NCBI GenBank assembly: GCA_023105745.1
Contig: JALGQZ010000019.1
Span: 1,736,001-1,800,000 of the forward strand
Length of the DNA stretch: 64,000 nt
Reading direction: 5' to 3'
Source: Austropuccinia psidii
Lineage: Eukaryota; Basidiomycota; Pucciniomycetes; Pucciniales; Sphaerophragmiaceae
Part shown: positions 13,720 through 24,951 of the stretch, piece after piece
Numbering within the stretch: position 1 is the stretch's first letter
Layout: each line of letters begins with the position of its first letter
The notes under the pieces: model-generated
Seen by the model: the letters and a program-made list of their open reading frames with translations, nothing else
Told to the model about the DNA's origin: nothing
Databases searched by the model: none
Translations under genes and position numbers: made by a program

Positions 13720-15320
13720 CCAAATTTATGGGCTCAGTCTTTGACACATGCTCATTGTTTGCTGTGCACGCTTGAGAGAATTGATCTTTGATACATAAAG
13801 ATCTTTCAACCTCCTGAAAAGAATTTCTTGGAGGAATAACATGAATCTGGTGTTTCCAGATACTTGTGAGCCATTGTGTAGAGTGTTGAGAATATTGCAT
13901 GTTATGACTTCCAAAATTCAAGATTTTTTGTGTCTTTGGGTTCCAGTGGTTCAGCCGAAAATTGTTGGAGTTCATTCTCCAATGTAGTTACCTCTTGGCC
14001 AGATCTCGAATGCATCTTTTCATACAAGCCCTGCACATTGGTGTTGTCTTCCTGCAACTCAATGGGGTCATTGTTGATTTCATTTGGTAAAGTGCTTACA
14101 TCAAAATGAAGCCTGGAGTTTTCTTCAAAGATTTATGAAAGAAACCTGAATTTGGTGCAATATTGACTTAATATGACCTCATGAGTTGTAAATAATTTCA
14201 ATTTGAAGCAAGGGTTAAAAATTTTAGTGCATATTTCTGGATTTTTCCCAAGTAGGATTTTGAGATGTTTTGATAAGTTGTCCTTCCTTGAGATTATGAC
14301 TGGCATCACTGGAGCTACATCATATTTCTGGGAAGCCTAAATTGATATTAGAAAAATTATTTAGTGAAAAAACAGAGGAGGAGATGAATTCAAAAACATA
14401 CCTGTTGAATTTGTTTTATTAATACTATATAGTATATCCATTGGCAAAGCCTAGTTAATAGTAGAATATTTGCTTTGAAAAATCATGAAGGTTTCTTCAT
14501 ACAGTAGATGGAGAAAATTGATCATTGTTCTTAGCTTATTCCACTCAAGTTGGGTCAGTAAATAAGATTTAAGGCTTTCTGACATACAACATTAGTTTAT
14601 CTTTCAATTTCAAGTGCCAAAAAAGCATCTCACATGTTTAATTCAACCTTGTATCTATGTGGGTCAGAATTCTTGATGCTTTAGTTTTCTTTCAATCATC
14701 ATAAACTAAATTTACTGTAAAATTAGAATTTCCTTGGCTCTGAAGACTTTGGCAAAGATATGATCCAAGGCAGGAAATTCAGGAAAAAATTGAATCATAA
14801 TTCAAATTTATTTCATTGGCCTTGCCAATGAGGTTTGAAGCATCAATTCATCCTTGAACTTTCTGTGCATCAGTAGCAGTGGGCACGTTGGCATTGGGTA
14901 GTGCTTTCAGGACATCACATGCTTCCAGATTAATGATATGGGCCATGTACCCTATTGTAGTTGTTTCAAAAATGTATTATGGGAATTGTAGTTGAGTCTC
15001 TTGAGCTATTTGATGATTTTATGATGCATTATCTGTTGTAATGCACATTATTTGTTTCTCTACTTTGTATTGTTGGATTATTCTAATTAACTCATTTGCA
15101 AGTTAATGATCAGAGTGATCACATAAATTAAAAACAAATTAAGAGATTCATGTACTATATGTTAGTGATGCATCATTACCTTGGATCTCTTTTTGTCCTA
15201 ATAGGATCAAATGGAGTTTGAAGTTGTGGTTCATAAAGTACCCAGTGAAAGACATAAATTGAGTCACATTGGGGATTGTCAAGGTGTCTGTGGCAAAAGA
15301 AAAGTGCAAATTTTGATTTG
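13720..15320 (-). pseudogene. hAT-family transposase, degenerate
   Basis: Read on the minus strand, collinear fragments of a hAT (Ac-like) transposase appear in the expected order. First come a DTLTIPN / FMSFTGYF segment (about 15240-15315) and ITTDNAS (about 15011-15050), then HIINLEACDVLKALPNAN (about 14880-14950). The C-terminal dimerisation domain follows (about 13760-14000), with LENELQQF, LEFWKS, LYTMAHKYLETP, FFSGG and RSILSS. TDNAS surrounds a catalytic aspartate, and the last block is the hATC hallmark. In-frame stops and frameshifts split all blocks, so it cannot make a transposase. I did not find terminal inverted repeats or a target duplication. Confidence 0.8.
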
Positions 15321-15469
15321 AAAGGGTAATTTGGATGGGTTTCTCATGGTAATAGTAAGTACCTACCAGGCTGAGTCTATGAAGAGGTGATAATAATAGT
15401 ATTTACAACCTAAACTATGACTGTTAAACAGATAATAAGTACAAAAAAAGGTTTTATTTAAAATATAAG

Positions 15470-16775
15470 GGCTTTACTAAGAGAACTTTAGTGGTGGTGA
15501 GCGCTGTTGAAATCCCTGGGTGCAGCTTTACCAATTGGATTATTATAATGAAGACTACAATACTTAGAATTAGAAGTATACCTGATTATTTTCCAAGAGT
15601 ATAAATGTTTTTGACAGTTTTACTATGTAGGAATTCAAGAGAAGGATGAGGAAACCTTTTCTGGTGGAGAAAAGGCCTCCTTTTATCCTAAAATGGGGTG
15701 GAATGGCCCTCTAGACCATCCATGCAGAGGAAGTGAAGAGTTTTTCACTTTGGAGTACTGGCTTGTGGTTTTCATAGTGCCTGTATGCTCTGTATTGGGC
15801 TCAGATGTGGCTTTGAAACCACATCTGGGCAGTTTGCACCAATACAGGGTGAATATTTTCACCTGGGGACCACATAGCCTTCTTCTGACGTGTATGACAT
15901 GTAGAATGCTGTACAGAACCTGTATGGGACCCAATTATTGAGTGAATTCTGAGTTATTGAAGTATAAACAAGCTCCTTTGTCTGTTTTACACCTCATAAT
16001 CATACTTATGGGAGAATATCCCACAGTAAGACTGTATTGGTCTAATTGTGGGGTTTTTAGCTTAAAGCTACCATACATTTGTCAGTTTTTGAGATATCAA
16101 GCTCAAATTTGGTTCATTGAGTAGCCCTGGATGTGTTATACACAATGGCACCTCATTTGGTATGGTTATCATTAAATATGGCAAAGTTATGCCTTGTACA
16201 AGTTTTCTTATACACATTTATGATTTTCCCAAAAACTGTATGTAGCTTGCTTTCTCCATATCTTTTGTTCTAGATGAGATATGGGGAAATGGATGGCACC
16301 ATAAGATAGCCCTGATTTCCCTCTTTCCAAAAAGACCCCACTTTAGGTATCTCACACTAAAACTGTAGAAGCTAGATGAGAGGTGAATATTTTAATTACC
16401 CTTATTTGACCTTATTTTGGTCATAACTTCTGTAATTCTGGTGCTAGCTCAGTTTGGCTAGTACCATTGGATATCCTTGACTTAGAGCTCCATTTGGAAT
16501 ACCCATTTGATGGGGTTAAGCCTCTTCCTCTGTATTTTAGATGAGAGGTGAAAATTAAGGTTTATGCTCAGCAACAACTTTAAGCAGGAATAACTTTGTT
16601 ATTCTTTGTCCTATGATGATGGGACTTGTATATTTGGAAAGGTGTGAGTTTCCTCTTCCTTTTGATACCTTTTGAGATGATTTGGCTCAGCTCGATGTTT
16701 TGGTGGTATCTTGGCTATACCATTGATTTAAGGTATTTGGCTGTCATGCTTGTGCTCTGGTTTTGAGTCACAGGC
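15470..16775 (+). repeat. Diverged dispersed repeat, copy B
   Basis: This is the partner of the copy at 5185-6505, with shared landmarks in the same order and the same ending (TTTTGAGTCACAGGCTGACAGT). Its start lies close to the 5' side of the dead hAT gene. No coding capacity is seen. Confidence 0.55.
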
Positions 16776-18780
16776 TGACAGTACCAAATGAGTTTTCCGT
16801 CAATTATGTCTGCCTTACTAATATGTTAAAGACTGAAGGGCTAAAGAGCTCAAGGAGCTTATGGAACAAAGGAAATTTGGATATTTATTAAGGTAATTCA
16901 CAATTTCCAATAAAGTATATGTAAGGTTTGACTATGAAACAATAAGTAAAAATTACTAATATTTTACTTATTGTACTATTAATGTTCTTATAAATAAAAT
17001 AAATACAATAAAAAAATTATAATAATTAAGAATTATTATAATTATGGCATAAAAATACTTATATTATTGAATAAATATAATAATATAATTTATATTATGA
17101 AAAAATAATATAATAAATAAATGGATTTAATATAAGATAATTAATATATTTAAAAGCACTTTATTATTGTTACCAACAAATAATAAAGGCGTAAAATATT
17201 GTTTTTTATTAATAAAAAACAATTAATAACAATAGTATCACTAATATTAAAGTTATGAATTAATATAAATACTATTTATATTAATTATAGAATTATTTAA
17301 AGTAATAATAGAGAAACAAATTATCATAATAAGAAGAAATAACCTACTTTTAATACTTAATATAATAATTTTGAATAATTTTATGCCTAAAAATGTAAAT
17401 ACAACCTTTTTAAATTGTATTTACAATAAATTTTAAGAGAAATTACAAATATTCTTAATTTTACGTGGAATTGAGGTTTTTAAGAGAATTTAAACAAAAC
17501 AATTAAATAAATATAATAATCACATCAAAAGATGATGATTAGAATAAGATTATCTTTGGTATTTGATAATATAAGAGTTCTATATATAAAGAATAAAGAA
17601 ATTACCTTTTGATTTAAATATTTTAGTGTTTTGTAAGCGTCTGAGGGGAAAACAGAGTAAAAAGAGCTCTATTTATAGTAAATACCTCCCTCCTAGAGTC
17701 CAGCAGGCTTCTATTAGACGTTTACTGATGCTTTCTACTAGAATTGATCAATATTTTAAGGTTTGGTGATGATTACATCATGATCAAACCATCTTACCTC
17801 ATAATTACACCATTATTTAGAGTTATCACTATAACTTCAAGTTTGATGACATCATAGGCTTGGCAGAAGCCTAAAATTTGTAAATTCTATTAGTATTAAT
17901 CATATTCTAATAGTATTCACCAGTTTTATCATCTATATGACTGTTAAACGTAAAATAAGATTAAAGTGAGTGATCTTAAATGATCAACTTTAAGCTTAAA
18001 CTTTGAATTTATACATGCTAAAGCTATTCTGAGAGTGGATTCTGATAGCTTTGCATGGCCTTATCACACTTCCAAGAGAATTTTATGACATCATCAAAAC
18101 TCTATTTTTGATGATTTTTCTTGTAACTCATCTTTTCTGTCTAAATCTAATATTTTGAACTTCAAACCATGATTTCAAGGGGTTATACCTTGAACATTGT
18201 AATAAAAAATACATCATTATTCAAGAATGGACTAGTAGAATCTGACTGTCTACTTTTTTTAAGTTTGGACCACTTTCACAACAAAGTGGTCAACAGCTCT
18301 ATTAATTTTAATCAATAATCCATTACAGGTTTTAACCTTGTTTATAACTTGTGAAATAAAGTTCATTTCTGTGTTCCTACAGTAATTATGTGGTGAGTTT
18401 TTCTTAATTTATCACTCTATCATGTATATTTCAAAAGATATTAGCTAAAATCCTTGAATATATGCATTGACCAAAAAAGTGCATATATTCAGCTTAACTC
18501 CTGAAGTATTGACTTTGGATATTAGCTTATTAATTATTTTATGTGTATACCTTTATGAGAAATCCAATGTTAAAATTTATTTCACATGTTGCTTCATTGG
18601 TATTTGAAATAATTAAGGATTCATGTTTTTTTATAAGGTTTTATTACTTCTAACTTATTAAATATTGACTTTACGGATATGCCATAAGAATGGTATATGT
18701 GTATTTTACCATGAGAAATCCAATGGTGTAATCTATTTCACATGTTTATTCATTGGGCTTTAAGTTAAACCAAGTTTTAT
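16776..18780. other. Very AT-rich gene-free DNA
   Basis: Positions 16900-17600 are almost entirely A and T and carry no frame. A weak local duplication is visible: about 18500-18600 and 18655-18760 share ATTGACTTT, ATGAGAAATCCAATG and ATTTCACATG in order. No gene is supported. Confidence 0.65.
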
Positions 18781-18799
18781 GCCTCACCAGGGCAAATCT

Positions 18800-18885
18800 C
18801 GTGTCAATCGTCGGCGATTGACTTCACGTCAAGCAAACGTCAAGCAGGATAAAAGTCAAGCTCACGTCAAGCAAACGTCGAGCAC
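18800..18885 (+). repeat. Putative left terminal repeats of the large element
   Basis: GTCAATCG-TCGG-CGATTGAC (18803-18822) is a dyad with perfect 8-bp arms. It is followed by two direct copies of TCACGTCAAGCAAACGTC starting at 18824 and 18862. The composition jumps here from AT-rich to mixed. This is consistent with the subterminal repeats of a DNA transposon. Confidence 0.4.
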
Positions 18886-19474
18886 ACATCACACTCTTGT
18901 CTTACACCAAATCCTGTGACATCCACCAATATTGGTTCCCCTGTGCCTTCAACTCAGATTCCTCACCACCTGATCATCCCGCAACCGTCCAATGGTTGGT
19001 AAAAATTACACAAGACCCGCCTGTTTGCACAAACACACATCAAAGAGGTCCTTCAGCCAGTCTTGATGTAGGCAGGGGGTTTGACTTCACCAGGTCATCC
19101 ATAAAAGGACTCCGCCTGAGGGGGATTGTCGTTTCGCAGGTGACACTGGTAGAGCCCGCCGCACAATACGGCGTGTGCGGGTGCGGGTGCGCTTGCGTGT
19201 GCATTGGCGTGTGCGCAAGGGCCGCTTCCCCTTCCAACATGATGATGGCGCAGTTAGAAATTTTGGATGCTGTGAAAGGTGAGTGTGTGGGTCATTTGAT
19301 CATTGAACTTGGCTTATTCACACTGTACCCAATGTCAAAATAGTAAGTTCTTTGTGGCAATGTGAAATAATGGGCTTTGCTTGTCACAATGGCATGTCTC
19401 TGTCACTCAATTTTGAGGCAGTTATTTCACTAGCCAAATTGCTAATGAATCTGAGAGATTTGCATTTCTGTAGA
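18886..19474. other. Non-coding subterminal stretch
   Basis: No gene is supported. A GC-rich run at about 19150-19230 repeats GTGCGGGTGCGG-type words and contains CATTGGCGTGTG, which recurs in the tandem array at 57917-58480. This is a weak link between the two ends of the proposed element. Confidence 0.4.
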
Positions 19475-22400
19475 CTACATTTCATGAAATAATGGCTTTA
19501 TCATTACAAGCAGTCCACATGACAGAACTTTGTTATCATAAAATCCACAGTTACCTTCAATTTCTTCTTCAGATATAATCAAGTGTCCATCATCAAAACC
19601 AACAGCTTTATAAATATTCAGATGCGGCCAATCTGGTAAGAAATTCACATCAATCTTCAAAGCTTTTAAGATCAGAAAGTTATTCTTCAGTATGCTAGAT
19701 GGCTCAGAGACTTTAAAAATGCTATTAATAATACCAAATTGTCGTGAGTTGCCCCTCAGAAAAGATATAACACTGTTGCTGACATTTTTGGATTCAGTTG
19801 AAAATATATTGTTCCCAATATTAATGTTTGAAACTGGAAAATACCAAGGTGAGACAATCCTTGAAGTGGGAGGACTTGTGGGTTTCACGGTAGTGTCTAA
19901 GCTGATCCAATCAACTATTTCCCTTGTTGCATGAAAATTCTGTAAGTACTCAACCAGGCAATCATAATTTTCTTGGTCATGGCGGGATGGTTTGTTATAT
20001 TTATGGTCATTGAACAGGGCAGGTGGCTGTGATTCGAAAAGCTGTTTTATTTCACATGGCACGGATGGGGATTTCAGGAGAACGGAAAGGTTGGAACATC
20101 GACAGATATGTTGAAGTAAGGTTTTATCTATATCATCTATTCAGAGTTGCAAGAAGTTAATCTTATTCAGTTCAGGTGTTTAATCAATGTGAATATATTG
20201 ATCTTATTAATTGACGTACATATTTTGTTATTTGTTGGCATTTTTGCAAATACTCCAATCAAGCGCTCATAACCCCATGTGGCTGAGGCTTGTGCTGGGC
20301 CCCAACGTTGGAAGAGTTCGGGAATATGATCAGCAAAATGATGATTTGGTTTACTTTTCTGTTTTGGGAACAGGAGTTGATTGGAAAGGCGGAATTTTTT
20401 CCAATGCTCAGCAAATTCAGTTGCATCTCCTATTGAAACAGTCCAACTTGTGGCAATGTTGATAGCACTAATCAAATGGAATGTATTCTTGGTTAGTTCA
20501 TTTGCAAGTTCTTCTGACTGACCTGTTTTTCTTTGAATGTTCGCGGATTGGTGTACATCTAATGACATCTGTTGACTGAGCATTAAAAATGGAATATAGA
20601 CCTTATATAAGAGAGCCCATTCAGCGGCTTTTAAGCTACCATGAGAGGGGGAACCCATGTTGCGAGGTACTCTTGTCCATGATGAGGGAATTATTGTCTC
20701 AGAGATGCTCCAGAGCCTCACCCTTGATCTGGTGATCACTCAGTGCAGTGATATCCAATTCAGAGGGGATTTCAGAAGTGGGGATGTAATCAGCATCAAA
20801 TGAAGGAATCTCCGCAGAACCACTAGATGGATGTTCCGTGTGAGGGGTGCGCATTGGGAAGTAGTGGGGAGGGGCTCATTTATTATTTTTGCTGCGTCTC
20901 TTCTCAGGGAGCGGGCCTCTCTCAATGTGATTTTTTCAAGAGAGCTGTTGAAGGTCATGGAATCTGAGTCTGAACTGTTGGTGTCATTGGATTTCCTGTG
21001 GGACCTGAGGTAAATTTTTGATTTGGACTCTGGAATGCACAATTTGAAAGTTGCATGATCCTTCAAAATTCCAAGTATTAAATTATGCATTATGTCAAGA
21101 TTAACCATTCTGGTTGCATCCCAATACGGAAGGTCTTCTAAAATTGAATATCGCACTCCATACTCAGAGAAAATTGCTTGTCTTTGTTGTGGGGTTGCCC
21201 GAAGCCATTTGGCAATGGTTGATTTATGATTTTGATATGAGCGTGTGTAGTGAAATTGAGGAGCAATTTCGTCAATTTGAGCTTTGTGAATGGTGCAAAA
21301 ATTACAAAAGTGGTTGGCTGAATGGGAAATAAATCCAGTAAGCTTGCGCATGGCAACCACATCCGCAATGGCTGTGAGAATGGCAACACGGATAAAGGAT
21401 CCTGAAGGACCTGTTGAGGTGGGTGAAAAATGGTAACCTTGCCATAGCTCTTTGAGCTCCTTGATGAGTGGCATTAATAAATAATTCAATTGAAGGGAAG
21501 TTGGCTCCTTTGGACCAGGGATGATTCCTGCAAAATAGACATTCTCTGGCTTCAATCTTTCACTTGGGGGGAGATTAAGACAAATAAGCATGATAGGTCC
21601 AATGCTGGCCAACCGGGTTGACTTTCCATGTGCATTAAACCAGTCCACATAAATGGAGAAGGCCAATGCACCAGGAATGGACATGAATGGGGGGTCATGG
21701 ATATTTCTAGTGCCAGTGAAGCATCTCCAGACGTCACGTTTTGGGGAATCTTCGGGAGTTTGGGATTGTTGATGTTGATGCGGAATGTCCATAATTCCAG
21801 CCCGCTGGAGAAATCTGGCAAGCCAATTTTTGAATGGTTGATAAATGAAATGTTTTTTTGGTATAATTTTTTGCTTCATGTTGGTTGTGTTTTGGGTGTG
21901 GGGTTCAAATGAATAGATGAATTTGCCTAATGATTGTGTGCAAGGGGGATCATGATAATTTGGGTCATTATGGCGTTGACAGTGGGGTTGGTCAGTTGTG
22001 ACTGATTCAGTAAGGCCATTAAGAGAGAAACATTGAGGACAACATATATAGTTTTGAATCACTGGCTCCAATTGGAGATGTTCAAATATGGTACTCAGAT
22101 CTTGAGGTATATGGAATGCAGGAATGGGGGGACCACCGGAGCTTGAGATGCTGGACTTGATTAGCAGGTTTAGGGCGGGGTTGAGAATGCGTGAAGCCCG
22201 GCGGGGTATATTATACCTTAATGATAGAATGGCAGATATTATCATTCCAAGGTCTTGTGGAGGAAGGGTTTGACTGCTGCTGTATGGTTTCTGTGCAATT
22301 GAATTGAGCCCCGGTGCTGTGGAGAAGGTGCTTTGGGTCAATGGTGAATAATCAGCTGGGAATATTTGATCCAAAAGAAGTTGTGGGCACTCAGATCCTG

Positions 22401-22587
22401 ATGCAGAAGTAGGGATGTTTGGAAGAGATTTGGGTGCAATGGTTGATTTGAGCTTTTTAATGTGCTGTTTATATTGGAAAGGTGTGAAGGCAACTCCAGG
22501 CCTATCACCCTCAGGGGAAGAGTGTGTTTGAGTTGAGCAGTGTTGACACATGCATATACGCATTGAGGAATAGCGGCCGGTTGTCAT
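19475..22587 (-). pseudogene. Plavaka/Tnp2-type transposase, frameshifted
   Basis: The large frame 22587-20740 shows the order typical of basidiomycete Tnp2-like (Plavaka) DDE transposases. A zinc-ligand-rich N-terminal part contains CCPQC and a later CQRHN. Next come SIYVDWFNAHG (first Asp), FAGIIPGPKEP, AILTAIADVVA (second Asp) and HFCNFC. Then follow LPYWDATRM and DIMHNLILGILKDH. The sequence continues in other frames: DADYIPTSEIPSELDITALS (20825-20710), then SWTRVPRNMGSPSHGSLKAAEW and WGYERLIGVF (likely the catalytic Glu) in 20739-20167. After a probable short intron comes a C-terminal part in 20062-19475. The total is near 1000 residues, normal for the family. At least two frame changes around 20700-20830 break it. 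The ATG at 22587 is preceded by a dyad at 22949-22978. The family call is firm; inactivity assumes the frame changes are real. Confidence 0.8.
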
Positions 22588-22948
22588 TGTTGCAGGAATT
22601 GGGAGTACGGTTGGTTTGTGTATAAATATCTATGGCTGATGTGAAAGTGTTTAGGAGTGTTATTAATTGGAAAAAAAATTGAGTGATTATTTATGAAGGG
22701 GGAGATGATTTGAGCCATCTGCGAATTTTATCCCATTTGTAATGGTGCGTGAGCTGCAGCTGATAGAGTGTAACATGTCTCATCTGGATGGCGGAATTGG
22801 TTAGGAGTTTAATTAGGTAAAATGCCATGCCGCTCAATGCTCATACATATTCTATTTTATTTACACATGGTGATACTGCGGTTTTGACCCTTGAGGGGTG
22901 TTCCAATAGGGATGTGTCAACATTGATTTGAGGGGATTGACATTCAAA

Positions 22949-22978
22949 CCATGTACGCTGGCACGCCATTGTACATGG
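22949..22978. promoter_or_regulatory. 24-bp TGT...ACA dyad between divergent genes
   Basis: The 24-bp core 22952-22975 reads TGTACGCTGGCA then CGCCATTGTACA, with 9 of 12 positions symmetric. Outside it CCATGTAC / GTACATGG form perfect 8-bp outer arms. It lies 365 bp upstream of the transposase ATG (-) and 574 bp upstream of the accessory gene ATG (+), so it could serve both. It belongs to the dyad family also seen at 53477, 53617, 58492 and 60368. Confidence 0.55.
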
Positions 22979-23548
22979 CTTAAACCTTATTACAGACATA
23001 ACGATATAACTCTATTACATAAGGGGTTGGAGTGCAGCTAAAGTCTTGGTATTTGGTTTGAGTGCAGCAGGCTTTTAATTGGTTGGAATGTGATTTGGAT
23101 TTTCTCGCCTTTCTTGAAAAGGTGATGTCTCTTTTGTGGGTAAATCCTTCATGAATATACCCCTTTACAGATGTACAATGCTGTGGAATTTCAATGCATA
23201 TATTGGCAGTTTGGATAATTCACAAAATGTGACAATGGGGAGGCGGAAATGTTACCAAAGATGATTACTTATGGATGATGGGTCCCCTTTGAGATCAAGG
23301 AAATATTACATTATATGATGGTAGGCCGTGCCGGGTGGTTTCCTATAAAAGCGGAGGAGCTCAAGAGGAGGCAGGGAGGATTCTCCTAAAAAGAGGCTTA
23401 TTGGACTTTCACGCAACACTTAGTTCCAACTATTCATAGAATTTCTCTATTCTAAATTTGAAAAGATTTCATCTCATATCACTCTATTTTATCATAATAC
23501 TGTGGTGTTTTATCTAGTTAAAAATATTACTGTACTTTTTTGGCCCTT

Positions 23549-24951
23549 ATGTCATCTTTCAAGTCACATAAATCCCGTTCAGGTTCTGTTCATGACTCAG
23601 ATAGTGAATCTAGCATAGAATATGTTCAAACACAGTCACCATTGAGTCCCAACATTCCTCTCACAACCCCTATCGCATCCTCAATGAATGTATCAGGTCT
23701 TAACATTGATGTGGGCAATCCAAAGGCTCCAACTTCAAGCACTTGGTCGATCCCAAATATTTCCGTCACTCCAATTCCCCCAAATCCCACTAATACACAA
23801 ATGCATGTGTCTCAGGGGCCAGAAGGCACACCTCAAATCTCATCACACGCTAATCCCCAATCAAAATTTCCACGTGAGTTCCTCCTTAATCCCGGTCGGA
23901 ATCCAGTCCCATCCCAGGATCCCTTTGGCCAAAGTAAACAGCCAACCCTCAATATTCCATCAGGATCTCAGGTTCATGTGGGTGATGAAAGGCGCGTGGA
24001 TGGGGGGCGACGAAAAAGACCATTGGAGAATGTAACTTGGAGTGGTCTGTTGGAGGGAAATCTAGGATTGACGCTTCATCAAAGTAAGTCATTTTAATTT
24101 CGGAGTATAACCTTTTTCACCATTTGATATGTTTGTTTCATGGGTTAGATATGGCACCTAAAGGCAAGTCAGTCTGATCTCAGGAGCCAATTGAAGATTG
24201 TGAGTGACCAATCTTCATTAATTTTTTGATGTGTTAACTAATGATGTGCGTGGCAGGTGATGAACTTTATGCATCTTCACCTCTGGTCCATAAAGAGAAA
24301 GTCACTGGACGTCATCATCCATATGCCTCCAAACCAAGAACATCTCATGCCAGCTCATCAAGAGAAAAAATGGTGGATGATGAGGATGAGAACATGTCTC
24401 CAACTCAAATGGAAACAAATGAGGAACCAAGGAGTGACAATTTCACGGCGCATGAGCATGGCACTCAGTCAAATAATGAGTTCACCCATCCTCAAATGCC
24501 CCTTGCTCAGAGTATGCTTGAACAATCCGAGGGCAGACAGCAAAGGAACCAGGCTCGTAAAGCTCACAATGTGGCAAAACGTGCAAGCCAGAAGGAGCAA
24601 CAAAAATGGCTGAAAGCAGAAATTCTAGAGAATGTCCATGGAATGAGATCAGCAGTACATGCACATTGCCTGTTCCTACTTAAAGTTAGGAAAGTTAGGG
24701 ATAAGGATTTTTCCTCACTACCAGCACCACCAAGCACAGAAGAGCGTGAAATTGCAATTCAAGTGGCTGGTCATCTCGGATATGTCCCCAAGGATGTTTT
24801 CAATGAGCCATCAACACAGGTTCAGTCTCAGGGCTTCCAAAGCTACTGCGAAAATGAGCTCCACAAGTTAGGACTAAAGCGATTCACTTGGGACTGGGAG
24901 AGCTCATGGCAACATCCGTTCAATGAGCTGATGTCTATGGTGTTTTACCGT
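23549..24951 (+). pseudogene. Accessory gene of unknown function, 5' part
   Basis: Three exons can be chained by phase: 23549-24083, 24149-24199 and 24257-24951 (GTAAGT and GTGAGT donors, TTAG and GCAG acceptors). The N-terminal 180 residues are low-complexity, rich in Ser, Pro and Thr, ending in a basic patch GGRRKRP. Exon 2 carries an in-frame TGA (24175-24177). Exon 3 is hydrophilic, with a probable coiled segment (RNQARKAHNVAKRASQKEQ) and a conserved-looking C-terminal block (RFTWDWESSWQHPFNELM). It is cut after FYR by a gypsy LTR; the frame resumes at 40182. I recognise no domain. I start at the ATG at 23549, not an upstream TTG. Confidence 0.6.
24948..24951 (+). repeat. Target-site duplication of gypsy element 1, left copy
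   Basis: CCGT precedes the 5' LTR and CCAT (40178-40181) follows the 3' LTR, one mismatch in four. Removing the element and one copy rejoins the accessory gene exon in frame (FYR then TFRLAL). Confidence 0.65.

Noticed and set aside
18897..19343. Open frame of 148 codons at the left edge of the large element
   Set aside because: It starts only with TTG, its middle is a translation of GTGCGG/GTGTGC repeats, and it has no domain or intron context.
19475..22587. KDZ-type transposase
   Set aside because: The LPYWDATRM and DIMHNLILGILKDH order and the GPKEP block fit Tnp2/Plavaka rather than KDZ.
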